This document shows, in pieces, positions 47,255-57,330 of a stretch of 64,000 bases of DNA (its first letter is position 1; every line of letters starts with the position of its first letter). The notes under the pieces are model-generated. The model did no database searches and was not told the origin of the DNA. It was given only the letters and a program-made list of their open reading frames with translations. The position numbers and the translations under genes are program-made. The stretch is from Pictodentalium vernedei. Its lineage: Eukaryota > Mollusca > Scaphopoda > Dentaliida > Dentaliidae. Location of the stretch: the NCBI GenBank assembly GCA_031216915.1, contig CM062292.1:202761262-202825261 (forward strand), given 5' to 3'.

Positions 47255-47448
47255 TTTTCATAACTGTAACAAGCGCATACAAACTGAGAGCTAATGCACA
47301 GCAACTGAACAGAAACAATAGGAGAACGCAACTTCTGATACACCGATACTGTTGTACAATCTTCACATCATCACTGGATTTCAATTTTTTGGTGTACACG
47401 GAATGCACTGACTGGGCAACAGTTTCATACAATGGGTTAACTCGCTTC
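47255..47448 (-). CDS. Host gene exon 5 (membrane helix)
   Basis: Acceptor TTTTGCATTGCAG before GAAGCGAG, donor ATGAAAA|GTAAGTTG. Encodes about residues 156-219: KRVNPLYETVAQSVHS, a Lys-rich segment (YTKKLKSSDDVK), then the hydrophobic run CIRSCVLLLFLFSCC-ALALSLYALVTVM. The basic residues before the helix and sequons only after it argue for type II orientation. NPLY resembles an NPXY-type sorting or adaptor motif. Carries one base in and one base out, matching exons 4 and 6. Confidence 0.85.
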
Positions 47449-47563
47449 CTGCAATGCAAAAGAAAAGAGTAGTTAATTCTTAACACCTCACTGAATTCTG
47501 GTCTCATGCATGGTTCCTGAGAAGGAAGAGAATACTGTATGGCCCATAAATATACACATACCC

Positions 47564-47743
47564 ACTCTAAAATCAGTTGGGTTAAAAATCAACCCAAATC
47601 AACTGGGTTGAGTGAATATGAACCCAACCGGGTTCATATTTACTCAGCCCAGTTGATGAAGGTTGATTTTTAACCCAGCTGGGTTCATATTCACTCAGCC
47701 CAGTTTATTTGGGTTGATTTTTAACCCAATTGATTTTAGAGTG
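47564..47743. mobile_element. Hairpin MITE, ACTCTAAAATCAGTTGGG ends, with inner duplication
   Basis: Same ends as 44689-44820, but the inner block GGGTTCATATTYACTCAGCC is present twice, making the copy about 50 bp longer. It is 116 bp from exon 5, in intron 4. Confidence 0.85.
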
Positions 47744-47749
47744 CACTCT

Positions 47750-48030
47750 CACTTTTGGCAGCCGCACCACGTAGCGGCGAAGTCACTTCATTATGTACTC
47801 TAGCTGTGATATTTCTAAGGTAAATTTGTTTCAGTTGCGTTTTCAGTTTTCGGGTACTTAAGCGAGACTTATCCATACTTTCGTTGCACCACATAGACTA
47901 TGTAAGATCATTGTGGAGCGTCTCAATCATGGACCCACTGACGTCACATTTCACTAACCATTTCAAATCGATGCGCGATTGTGCATACAATTTTGCACAT
48001 GGACTTGGGATCCATTCGGAACTTTGGATC
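47750..48030. other. Intron 4 sequence
   Basis: No feature seen. Confidence 0.4.
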
Positions 48031-48068
48031 GGGGGGACCGGTCACAATAAAAAAAAACCGCACACATT

Positions 48069-48822
48069 CACTGATAAAAACACATGGAACTTAATTAAGC
48101 ATCCCCTGTTTTTTTGTCGCAGTGGTGTTAATAGAAATTGTCATTACTTTCATGTTATCTTTCAGATGGCCAAAATTGATTGTTTGCGGAAAGAATGGTC
48201 TATTGACAAATGAAAGACAACACAACGATGAAAATATGCAGTATTTTAATTGCGCAAATTACACATATCTGTCACTAATGTTTTTGATGGAAAAATGTTC
48301 TCTCGACAAGTATGGTACTGGAATGGTCCATGATGAAACAATGCCGGTAATTACTGGCAAAAAATGTAACTTGTTGTGATCTCCTGAACACAATAGCAGT
48401 GTCTGACGTCAGTGGCGAGTGTATCCACCACGTGCCCGGGTGTCAGCCTGAACCCTCCTCCTAATGCTACCAGTGAGCCTTCTGATAGGGTCCAGAGGCA
48501 ACAGCCGCCACTCCTCATGCAATGCAGCTTTCAAAGCGGCCAAATACAGGCGGATCCCTTGCTTGCACACGACGTCCAAGAAAGTCCCAGATGTGATTTA
48601 AGGGATTCAAATCGGGGCTCATTGCAGGCCAGTGTAGTGTTGTAATAGTAATAACGTTCTGAAGGAATGATCTCATAGTAAGAAACCAGAAACATGTTTC
48701 ACCAGATGAAATGTACTGCAAGACATGGCAATCATTAAAACATAATAATCAGTAACAGCAACTTCACTGTCATGAAACATTTCAGGGGGTGCTTAATTAA
48801 GTTCCAGGTGTATATATCAGTG
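48069..48822 (-). mobile_element. Deleted Tc1-like DNA transposon
   Basis: Terminal inverted repeats read CACTGATAAAAACACATGGA plus ACTTAATTAAGCATCCCCTG on the left and the close complement on the right. Weaker similarity continues outward another 30 bp or so on both sides, so the true ends may lie further out. The 3' part of a transposase remains (separate entry). The 5' part is missing. The right end resembles 49558-49690, a second terminal fragment. Confidence 0.75.
48409..48721 (-). pseudogene. Tc1-like transposase, C-terminal remnant
   Basis: The minus strand encodes FLQNVITITTLHWPAMSPDL then NPLNHIWDFLGRRVQ, the usual Tc1 WPA-SPDLNP-(I/L)E-(H/N)-(I/L)W signature, and in another frame ALHEEWRLLPLDPIRRLTG then SIRRRVQADTRARGGYTRH and stop (48409-48411), the normal Tc1 C-terminus. 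The two pieces are in different frames, so there is a frameshift near 48555. The third catalytic acid, normally Glu after NP(I/L), reads Asn. The N-terminal two-thirds are absent. The copy is inactive. A mariner-type parent is less likely because of the NPLNHIWD and GGYTRH ends. Confidence 0.85.
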
Positions 48823-48829
48823 GTAGTTC

Positions 48830-49290
48830 TTGCGCCTTATATATATAGTGGCATGGTCGGAATAAAATACACAAAACTATCGCGCGTCTACATTGAGAAG
48901 AATGTACATTTTTGGCTCCGTATTTAACAAAGAACTGAATTAGACCCTCCCCTCGAGTGAACTTTCCTTTTAAGATTTGCGTTTTGAGCTTTCACTACAA
49001 ATGAGAATCTCCTGGTTTGAGGGTTGTCCCTGTTCCGATACACACACTAATAAGGGCGTGTGCTAATGCATGTGAGCAATATCTTGCTCTTCATGAACGC
49101 AGGAATCACTTCGAAGTTCGGGGGCAGGCCTGGCATTCTTAAAAATGCAGGAGGGCTAAAAATCGCTCCTCTCGCATGGCCTAAGGGGCGAGTAGCTCTC
49201 CTCAAACTTACAAAAGCTAAAAGTGGCAAAATGAAGTTTTACTGTTAATGAATTCTGCCCAGTGGGCTTTGTACATTTTATTTGGTGCTG
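48830..49290. other. Intron 4 sequence
   Basis: Begins with a segment (AGTGGCATGGTCGGAATAAA, TACACAAAACTAT, TTTTTGGCTCCGTATTTAAC) that recurs at 49590-49670, an outlying transposon end. The rest is unassigned. Confidence 0.45.
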
Positions 49291-49298
49291 CTAACAAA

Positions 49299-49399
49299 GT
49301 AGTCTCTGTCGGACGGCTACACTGCCCCTCCCACACCCCCGGGCCTCGGAAAGGCCTGGAGGTGTGGGAGGAGCAGTGTGACCGTCTTACAGAGACCAC
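49299..49399. repeat. GC-rich hairpin
   Basis: GTAGTCTCTGTCGGACGGCT, ACACTGCCCCTCCCACAC, then CCGGGCCTCGGAAAGGCCTG and the complement. About 45 bp per arm. Confidence 0.75.
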
Positions 49400-49813
49400 T
49401 GACAAAGCAAAGACCCGAGGAGATGTGGGGTTCAGGAATAAGCTGTTATGTAATCATTATTTTCTAAAGCCAGGAGGGCGAAATCTACCTTAACTTTTTT
49501 AAGGCGAGCGAATAAATCGCTCCCCTGAAACTGCCAGGTCTGTGGGTGGGGGGCAGTCATATATATCAGTGGAGGCTCATGTGCCTCAGTGGCATGGCGG
49601 AATACAATACACAAAGTTATGTTTGATGCTCACACATTATTGGCTCCATTTTAACAAATTTCCCCATCGAGTCGAAACAATACTTCGGCCCATTCGGAGA
49701 ATTTGTTAAATATGCAGACAAGAATGTGTGGTCTTCTGGATGTTAAAGTCGGTAGTACAGACAAATCAAACGAGGGAATCTTTGAGATCATCTTAAAAGT
49801 GAAGAGTCTATAT

Positions 49814-50318
49814 ACAGTAGTTGTAAGGGAAGGCCATTGGGCGAAATTTTCCCATAGACGACCCTGGAGGCACTCTGGCGAAATGCCAGACTGCCTCCAG
49901 GGTCGTCTATGGGAACTTCTGTGTTAAAACAGTTCGTCAGAGTGCCTCCAGGGACCTCTATGGGAACTTCAGTGTTAAGACAGTTCGCCAGAGTGCCTCC
50001 AGGGTCCTCTTTGGGGACTTCAGTGTTAAAACAGTTCGTTAGAGTGCCTCCAGGGTCGTCTATGGGGACTTCAGTGTTAAAACAGTTCGTCAGAGTGCTT
50101 CCAGGGTCCTCTATGGGGACTTCAGTGTTAAAGCACTTCGTCAGAGTGCCTCCAGGGTCGTCTATGGGAATTTCAGTGTTAAAACAGTTCGTCAGAGTGC
50201 CTCCAGGGTCCTCCCTGGGAACTTCAGTGTTATAACAGTTCGTCAGGGTGCCTCCAGGGTCGTCTATGGGAATTTCAGCGTTAAAACAGTTCGCCCAATG
50301 GCCTTCCCTTACTACTGT
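49814..50318. mobile_element. Inverted-repeat element carrying a 51-bp minisatellite
   Basis: Ends ACAGTAGTTGTAAGGGAAGG and the complement of CCTTCCCTTACTACTGT, each continuing CCATTGGGCGAA. Between them are about nine 51-bp units (GAGTGCCTCCAGGGTCGTCT, ATGGGGACTTCAGTG, TTAAAACAGTTCGTCA). Since 51 is a multiple of three, long frames stay open on both strands: about 108 codons on plus (49909-50235) and 204 on minus (49788-50402, repeating NCFNTEVPIDDPGGTLT). The leftmost unit is doubled head to head. I regard the frames as repeat by-products. Confidence 0.85.
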
Positions 50319-50570
50319 GCACCCATTCCTGCTAATTCCAAATAAGATTGCAATGACCGGTTCGTAAAGATAATGTTTGCCTATGCTCTCTTTCTCTCTC
50401 ACGCTCTATCTTACTGACTCTCTCTCACTCACCTATTTCTGAAAAAGTTGTGGGACTGGAGGGGGCACGTGTGCCCTGTGCTCCCTCGGTTCCTAGTTCC
50501 CTGTTCCTCTGGATAACTTCTCCCACTGCATTTCACAGTAGCTGTGTCTTATTTATTATTATTTTTATAT
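50319..50570. other. Intron 4 sequence
   Basis: A CT-rich patch near 50388-50430. No gene. Confidence 0.4.
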
Positions 50571-50574
50571 AGGT

Positions 50575-50883
50575 TGGGAGCGCGGTGCCTCAGTGGGCAG
50601 AGCAATGTACTTCAAACCGAAAGTCCTGGTTCGGTTGTGACTTGTGGTACTTCGTTGTGTACTTGGGCAAGACACTCAGCTGCCCACGTGAGAAGCACGG
50701 TGTAGCTGTGTGCTATAGCGAATTGCACGTCGACCATGCACTTACCTTCAACCGCTAACAGTTGCTCGCCGCTGCTCAGAGTTCTCTACGTGTACTCCGG
50801 CTTCCTCCTCCCTGAAAACTATCCTACACGATGTGACCCTGGCTGTTGAAAGTGGCTTTAATCGCCGATAAACAAACAAACAA
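50575..50883 (+). mobile_element. tRNA-derived SINE, older copy
   Basis: Head TTGGGAGCGCGGTGCCTCAG, B box CTGGTTCGGTTGTG (degenerate), linker GTGTACTTGGGCAAGACACT, body with TTGCACGTCGACCATGCAC and CTCCGGCTTCCTCCTCC, tail (AAAC)n. It ends 36 bp before exon 4. Confidence 0.85.
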
Positions 50884-50918
50884 TTATATATAATTTACTA
50901 TATCTGTATTATACAAAC

Positions 50919-51056
50919 CTTTGCATATCACTCTTTATTATAGAAGATGTATCATCAGCGTCAGAGAATGTCTCGGTTGTATTTGTTCCGGATGACGAGT
51001 GCACATCGTTTTTCAACTGCAGTTTCTCAACAGCGGGAGTCAAGTACGTGGACCTC
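50919..51056 (-). CDS. Host gene exon 4
   Basis: Acceptor ACGAATTTTCAG before GAGGTCC (a second AG 3 bp on would drop one codon), donor CAAAG|GTTTGTA. Encodes RSTYLTPAVEKLQLKNDVHS, then SSGTNTTETFSDADDTSS and IIKSDMQ: acidic, Ser/Thr-rich, cytoplasmic. One base in, two bases out, matching exons 3 and 5. Confidence 0.7.
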
Positions 51057-51600
51057 CTGAAAATTCGTGAGGAGTAAAAATCAGTTTTCTTTTCATCAAT
51101 ATAATATAACCCAAGTGATATGATTTCCGTTTTCACAACTCTTGCAAAAAGCTAAAACCATCGAGAAAAAATTTAATAGACATTTTTGTGTAATGGGTCA
51201 GAGAGATTTGACCGGCTTCTTCAGGTTTTTCAAGGTAGGTCTATACACTAACACAGTGTGGGACATGACTACAATCTCTTCCCCGTGCCGTGACGTATAA
51301 AGCATTGGTTGGGGGGGGGGGGGGGGGGTGTTTGTGTGATGAGCATGCTGAGGTCGACAGCACACAAATCGGGCATAATATTGCTATATGGACCTGCTAT
51401 CCTGGGCGTTTGTTTCTCTTAATACTGCTATGCGTTTCGGGCTACTCTTTGTCCTCGAGCTACAGCACCCGCTGAACTAATTAATTCCAAGCCCTATCGT
51501 CATATCTTGGAAAGGTATCAGGGAGAGATTCCTAAGAAATGATGCCATGACTTGGAATTATCAACAGATTAAAATGGGATGAAATTTTACTTGTGGTATA
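51057..51600. other. Part of intron 3
   Basis: Contains a run of about 17 G near 51310. No gene. Confidence 0.4.
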
Positions 51601-51601
51601 C

Positions 51602-51793
51602 CTGCAACTGATTTCACATGATAATTATACGCCGACCGTGGCGCCCCGAGGTCCCTAACCAGCTTCGTCCCAGTTTTGTCCCTTTTCATCCTATACTCCG
51701 TCCCAACAAGCTGGGCTAATGCCTGAACAACTTGCTGCTTAATCTTATCAGGAATGATGTAAGGTGCTCTCCCCGCTGCCCTGGCTAGTACAT
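51602..51793 (-). CDS. Candidate alternative exon, 63 codons
   Basis: Acceptor GACTATATTAACAG before ATGTACTAG, donor GTTGCAG|GTATACC. The open frame reads DVLARAAGRAPYIIPDKIKQ, QVVQALAQLVGTEYRM, then KRDKTGTKLVRDLG and SAYNYHVKSVA, with coding-like composition and Lys/Arg-rich character. It carries two bases in and one base out, so it fits after exon 2 but cannot then rejoin exon 4 in frame. If read through its donor it stops after about 14 more codons (VKFHPILIC end), which would give a short cytoplasmic isoform without membrane helix. It may also be an old repeat fragment. Confidence 0.35.
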
Positions 51794-51837
51794 CTGTTAA
51801 TATAGTCACAGTTATCAGAAAATAATTGTACACCTAC

Positions 51838-51979
51838 CTTCCACCTGGTAACTCTTCATACTGGTGTGCTTCGTGTTGATCGGCGTAGTCGTACTGAAAC
51901 GGCTTCTCGTTCATTCCAAGTGGCGTGGCCAGGGAACTGGTTGGACTCAATGTTGTTGACTCCCCATCTGATGATATAC
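51838..51979 (-). CDS. Host gene exon 3
   Basis: Acceptor CTGTCTATCAG before GTATATCATC, donor GGAAG|GTAGGTG. Encodes ISSDGESTTLSPTSSLATPL, GMNEKPFQYDYADQHEAH, then QYEELPGG (about residues 63-108). Three tyrosines (about 91, 93, 102) in acidic context, one in YEEL, could be signalling or sorting motifs. Two bases in and two out. Confidence 0.7.
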
Positions 51980-52203
51980 CTGATAGACAGAAGAAGAAGA
52001 AGCTTTCATCACTAACGTAAACAGCTGTATTGTGTATATACAGGTAAAACAAATTCAGATCAATAAAAAATATTGGGGTCGAATATCAAGGACGAACGCA
52101 CGAACATTGATAACATGTAGTGAATTATTGCATTGCTTGTAAATACGATTATGATGGACAGGTTTGGCACAGAAGTCTGCAGTTTTTGCAATTATATATT
52201 CAC

Positions 52204-52293
52204 CAGAGCAAATACTACGGAAGGACGTTGGCGACGTTCTTCGTGAATTGCTGCAAGAACTCTCTGGAAGCGGAGTTGGAACTGACAATAATT
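52204..52293 (-). CDS. Host gene exon 2
   Basis: Acceptor CTCTTTGACAG before AATTATTGTC, donor GCTCTG|GTGAATA. Encodes LLSVPTPLPESSCSNS then RRTSPTSFRSICS: Ser/Pro/Arg-rich, no domain. Two bases in, one out, matching exon 1 and exon 3. Plus-strand frames cover the same bases, so coding evidence rests on the splice borders and phase. Confidence 0.55.
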
Positions 52294-52471
52294 CTGTCAA
52301 AGAGCATGATAAACACAGTAACATTTTCAGCTTATGGACGACCGGGTTCAGCTCGAAAGTCCGTTCGCTGAAACCTTGTTTGTGCTTCTTAGGTTTTTGA
52401 CAATTTGTCTTTGGGTGATAACCCAATTCGCGAGTATAGTGAATCGTTCTCCTCATACTCTATATCACCTC

Positions 52472-52535
52472 TTGAGTGGAACAAGGCGCCATCTGCAATG
52501 CTAAAGCATTGCAGGTGGCGCCTTGTTTCACTCAG
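52472..52535. repeat. Hairpin, CAAGGCGCCA family
   Basis: CTTGAGTGGAACAAGGCGCC, ATCTGCAATGCT, then AGCATTGCAGGTGGCGCCTT. A weaker relative lies at 7740-7800 (CTTGAGTGCCACAAGGAGCC). Confidence 0.75.
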
Positions 52536-52634
52536 TGAACGATATGTATATTAGAAAATACTTGCGCAGGGGTTGCAACAATTTTTGTTTATGTGAGAGC
52601 AATTGGAGGTGGGTGGTTAAAATTTACTGTAACT

Positions 52635-52890
52635 TTTACCAACACAAATAGAAGACGATACTTGTAAAAGTGAAAAACAAAGAAAGAAAATAAATCACGA
52701 ATTCTGAATAAACGAGAATTAATAACTATGTTCATTTTTTGCCTCAAAAATATAGCTCGTTCCTGTGCGAGGCCATAATCTATGTTTTCGAGGCAAAAGA
52801 TGAAAACTAAATACAAATTTGACATTTTGTTTTTGTGACCGGTTATGGCCGTTGTATAATATATACGTTTGGTTTAGGGTGACTAAAAGT
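52635..52890 (+). mobile_element. Decayed piggyBac-like MITE
   Basis: GAAGACGATACTTGTAAAAG, CTCAAAAATATAGCTCGTTC, TGACCGGTTATGGCCGTTG keep the family A order. The ends are unclear. Confidence 0.55.
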
Positions 52891-53227
52891 TAATACAACG
52901 ATCTATGGAGTGCGACCTGCCAATACCCCTGTCTATTGCGTCACCACTGTACCCGCAGACTATTCGGCTGCAAAATAAACCCTACCTCACTGCCATTTAC
53001 TGTTTTTGATGGATTCAGACGGCATCTGGTTGGTGTTGGATGATCTCACTTACCGCTTATATAGTCGAATTATATCTTGCCACCATCAGTCTGTGTGCGT
53101 GGACTCCAGGAGATGAGGCAGTGCTTATTGCTTAACCACGGTGGAAGGGTAGTTTTGTGATAATTGTACGCCGCTTTCGCTCGCTGTTCTATTACCCACA
53201 GTTCAGAATTACTCGGCAGTTCTTTGA

Positions 53228-53512
53228 TTAGTACATCGGCCTTCAGACCTAAAGGTCGCAGGTTGATTCTTAACGCGTCCTCTACGTTGTCTCCGTTGGA
53301 GAGTGGAGCACATTGGCTGGGGCGTACATCAGGTTGATGGTACACTAACCTTCAACTACTTCTAACCCAGCTCGTGCCGCTTTAGTATGTTTCTGAATCG
53401 ACGGTTACTCGCCGCAGTTTGATGCTCTTCTTCAGGTATTCTGATTTTTCCACCCTATGTCCAGCACAGCCCAATACCTGTTGAAAGTGCTATTAAACCC
53501 CAAATAAAACAA
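53228..53512 (+). mobile_element. tRNA-derived SINE, diverged
   Basis: GACCTAAAGGTCGCAGGTTGA with TTCTTAACG (B box region), ATGGTACACTAACCTTCAAC, CGGTTACTCGCCGCAGTTTG, ATTTTTCCACCCTATGTC, CCAATACCTGTTGAAAGTGC and TTAAACCCCAAATAAAAC follow the SINE order of 50575-50883. The head is badly decayed. Confidence 0.6.
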
Positions 53513-55470
53513 GAGACCCCATGGGGCCTGAAGCGCTCATCTTGAATAGAACACAATATAAACAGAGTGCAAGAATGAATCTACATTAAGCAATCCATCT
53601 CCATAGGCTACACTTTCAATCCTTGAGTCCCTCAGGACTGACAAAAATAATCCGGGCATCATGCCTTTTCTTCAGTTGATCATAATGTAAAATGTAGAGC
53701 TCCCCTGTGGAGCCACTTGATACAACCTATGTGGATTAATCTTAGTTACACACCTCTACAGGGTACTGAATACAAAATTTTTAAATCTTCAGCAAAATGT
53801 CCAATTCCGACAACCCATATGGAACCCAAATATTAACCCAGGCTCTCGATTTGAACACAGTTGAATCTGACTTCCCTAGAGATGATGGGTACCAAATATG
53901 AAAGCATTCTGACTGTTGGAGCTGAAGAAGAGAAATTTCAACGAAATTTCTTCACATTGCACTAAGTTAAAATTTGGGCTACCACACCGAGCCCAAATAT
54001 TACCCTATGGGTCCGATTTGAACAAATTTGAATCTGACCCCCCCCCCCCCCCCTCCCCTAGAGATGTTGTATACCAAATATGAGAGCATTCTGACTAGTG
54101 GATCTGAAGAAGAGGATTTTTGAAGAAATTCCCTCATATTGTACTAAGTTAAATTTTAGGTTCTCATATGGAACCCAAATCTTAACCCAGACTCTTGAAT
54201 TGAACAAACTGGAATCTGACCCCCCTCGAGATGTTGTATACCAAATATGAAAGCATTCCGACTGGTGGATCTGAAGAAGAAGATTTTTAAAGAAATTTCC
54301 ACATATCGCACAAAGTAAAAATTTGTCTACCATAGCGAGCCCAAATATATACCTAGGGATCTGATTTGAACAAACTTGAATCTGAACCCCCTAGAGATGT
54401 TGCATACCAAATATGAAAGCATTATGCCTGGTGGATCTGAAGAAGATTTTTAAAAATGATCCCCCATATTGAACAAAGTCAAAATTTGGGCTTCCGTAGG
54501 AAGCCCAAATATTAACATAGAGACTTGGTTTGAACAATCTTGAATCTGACCCTCATACCAATGATGTATATCAAACATTAAAAGATTCTCACTGGTGGTT
54601 CTGAAGAAGAAGATTTTTAAAGAATATTCCCCATATTACCCTATGTAAAAAATTCGGGCTCCTATATTGGGTCCAAATATGAACCAATGGGCTTTATTTT
54701 AACAAATTTGTATCTGACACCCCTATGAATGCTGTATACTGAATATCAAAAGATTCTGATGATTGGTTCTGGGGAAAAGATTTTTTAAAATTTTTGCAAA
54801 TATGCTGACTCAGCATTTTTTCAATGCCCATTACAGAACACCTTAACATAACCGATGACATTTTTTTACCATTCAGTTCTACTGGTCCTAAGGATACTGC
54901 ATACCAAATAACAGCTCTCTGTTCCGTATGGTTGTGGAAATATCGGCGTTTGAAAATATTTCTATTTTTATCTCCCAGGGTTCCCATGGGGATGTGGGAA
55001 TATTTTTTTTTTTTTTTTGCATGTGCCAAGTACTTATGACCCAATAATACCACATACCAAACTTGGTTCAAAGCGGACCATCGGTTCAGAAAATAGAAAT
55101 TTTGGGCGGGGCCAAAAATCTTACCCCTCCCATTACAAAGCCAAATATTCCTTCACGAACTTTGTTTGAACAAACTTGATTCTACACCTCAAAAGGGAGC
55201 TCCATAGCAAATATCAAGTCATTGTACACACTGGTTCATGAGAAGATTTTAAAAATATTTTGGAGCATTTTCCCCCACTCCCTCCCCATGGGGCTGAGCA
55301 TGCCGAGTTGAACAAAAATGCAATGCCCCTCCGGGGCCATCACTCACACAAACTTTCACTTAAATTGGCCCAGTGGCTTTGGAGGAGAAGACCAAAACAT
55401 GGTGTTGACGGACGACGGACGGAGAGCGATCAGATTAGCTCAGCTTGACTTTGTCAAGATGAGCTAAAAA
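53513..55470 (-). repeat. Tandem array 3, unit about 165 bp
   Basis: On the minus strand it starts with the cap TTAGCTCATCTTGACAAAGT / CAAGCTGAGCTAA and GTCCGTCGTCCGTC, then units with CAGATCCACCAGTCGGAATG, CTTTCATATTTGGTATACAA, CATCTCTAGGG, TCAGATTCAAGTTTGTTCAA and TTTGGGCTC. About nine units, increasingly diverged toward the cap. Two 90- to 125-codon minus frames are by-products. It lies in intron 1. Confidence 0.88.
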
Positions 55471-56090
55471 AGCAAACCCGGATCGTATGTCGTTTGAGTG
55501 GGTCCCATGCAGGTACATTTATTAATTTCAGCGTGTTCGAATTCACAGCTTGGCGAAAACACTGACGTCACTCTGATAACAATATTAATTCACTGTGTGG
55601 TCATATCTCGAGCTGGACTGTGTTTAGTGCAAGTTATACCCAAAAGGTATATTACTATACATTTCGTGAGAAGCTATTTTTTACAGATCAACGCACAAAT
55701 AAGTACTTATAAGTTATGAATCTGGTTTTTCTTCTTCACTTCCCAAAACGACAATATTAAAGTACAATTTTTGAATAACACATGAGGTCGTCGCGTCTTT
55801 ACGGGCAATTAGCTCCCACCCAACTTAACTCCTCTGACGCCGCACTGCCAAAACACAGTTATATTTCATATGAACTGTACAAAAAGATGGAGAAGATGCT
55901 TACATTGATATTTTTGCCAAAAAGCATTGCAAATCAATTAGGGAGTTAGAAATACTCTTTTCGGTTTTTAAAGAACATATTGATAATCGATATTGTGTTT
56001 GAAAAAGTTCGCACACGCTTTTTCTAAAATTGTGTGCATACACATGGAGACAATCTAATACATAGCTATTTTTCCGATACACAGCGTAAA
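55471..56090. other. Intron 1 sequence, no gene
   Basis: AT-rich, nothing recognised. Confidence 0.4.
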
Positions 56091-56094
56091 CATA

Positions 56095-56163
56095 TCGCCC
56101 CCTGAGTTCCAATGTGTTCTATGTGCATACCGGCACATAGAAAACATTGGAACTCAGTGGACG
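56095..56163. repeat. Hairpin, GAGTTCCAATGTG family
   Basis: CGCCCCCTGAGTTCCAATGT pairs with ACATTGGAACTCAGTGGACG around ATGTGCATACCGGCACAT. Sister of 35049-35114. Confidence 0.75.
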
Positions 56164-56293
56164 ATATCACAATATTGACATTAATTTTTAAAAACAAAAG
56201 TTTAGTTTTCTTTGCTTCAAATGGTATCAGTATCAATATATCAATATTTATTTCACTCATAAATCAATATAGGGACATATGAGGTAGTATACA

Positions 56294-56296
<3 letters not shown>

Positions 56297-56327
<31 letters not shown>

Positions 56328-56330
56328 ATA
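56297..56330. repeat. (TA)n / (TG)n microsatellite
   Basis: About eleven AT dinucleotides followed by GTGTGTGT. Confidence 0.9.
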
Positions 56331-56512
56331 TAAGTATAGGAAGTGAATGAAGTTCGTGGTGCATGCAAGTTTGGCAGATTGAAATGAGTGTTCACATAAA
56401 TAATAGTTAGACAGCGCGTCAGCTACCACCGGTACGGCACATTCGGTCTGTCGTGTCGAAATGAACGTGTATGCATCAGAGACCCCTGATAAAGGAGTAC
56501 CAGGGTACACCA

Positions 56513-56584
56513 TGGTAGTGTCCCCAAATACCCTGGTATACCAGGCTATTAGCCTGGTATATCGGGGTATTTGGGGACAATACC
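56513..56584. repeat. Hairpin
   Basis: GGTAGTGTCCCCAAATACCC, TGGTATACCAGG, then CCTGGTATATCGGGGTATTT and GGGGACAATACC. About 33 bp per arm with a few mismatches. Confidence 0.75.
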
Positions 56585-56599
56585 ACGACATACCATGTT

Positions 56600-57105
56600 A
56601 CATTTCTATAATGGGCTTGTGGAACCCTCCAGCAAGGTACGTACTTAAGCTGCCCTATAGCCCTCAATTAAGTGTTTCCATCAATTTCGGCAAAAACTTC
56701 AACAGCTGGAAACTTTCCAGCTCAGGTCGTAGGAAGTTGAAAATTCTGAGGTACCTGTCGGAAAACTGTAGTTACCAGTCAGAACATTTCCACCCTAGGG
56801 AGTGGGTAGATGTTTTGGGATGGGAATAAACTTCATTAAAGTTGGGTGCGAATAGATGTCATTAAAGTTGGGAATTCTGTGGCTACCTGGAGGCGGGGGT
56901 GTTACCAATACGCGAACGTGAAAATTGGTTATAATTTTGACGCAACGAATCGTTTCGTGAAAATTGTAATAAGTTATTGAATCTTTCACCTTGGACATTT
57001 AACAAGCTGTATCATTGACTTTGCTCGGATTGTGTACACAACACTATCGAATTGAAAAAAAAAATCGAATGAACTTATGTCACATAGTTTACTACGCATC
57101 ATTCA
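56600..57105. other. Intron 1 sequence, no gene
   Basis: Nothing recognised beyond a short direct repeat CATTAAAGTTGGG. Confidence 0.4.
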
Positions 57106-57107
57106 TG

Positions 57108-57330
57108 TAATATTTTACCTATAGCAGACGACACTTGCGAACCTGAAAAAAAATTCTTGAACAATTAGCAAAAAAATTCATTTTTTGCCTGATGAAAATA
57201 GGTTGTGACCCCCTCATTGGAACGAACTCATGGTCATAAGTTAGGTTTTCAGGCAAACGTTGAAAATATAATTTTTAACCACTTTTTGGCGATTATTGGG
57301 AACAAAGGTGTCGGTTATGGCTATATAGGA
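57108..57330 (+). mobile_element. Decayed piggyBac-like MITE, family A
   Basis: TTTTACCTATAGCAGACGAC with ACTTGCGAAC, CCCCTCATTGGAACGAACTC and TGGCGATTATTGGGAAC; one arm of the palindrome is shortened. Confidence 0.7.

Noticed and set aside
49788-50402. 204-codon minus frame as a repeat protein gene
   Set aside because: It is a 51-bp minisatellite whose unit is divisible by three, and it is equally open on the other strand. No start context or splice borders.
53070-53240. Minus-strand open frame with a phrase (RAKAAYNYHKTTLPPW) recalling the tail of an LTR-element integrase
   Set aside because: The likeness is only a few residues long, the frame runs into a SINE, and no other part of such an element is near. 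At most a tiny old fossil, so I do not call it.
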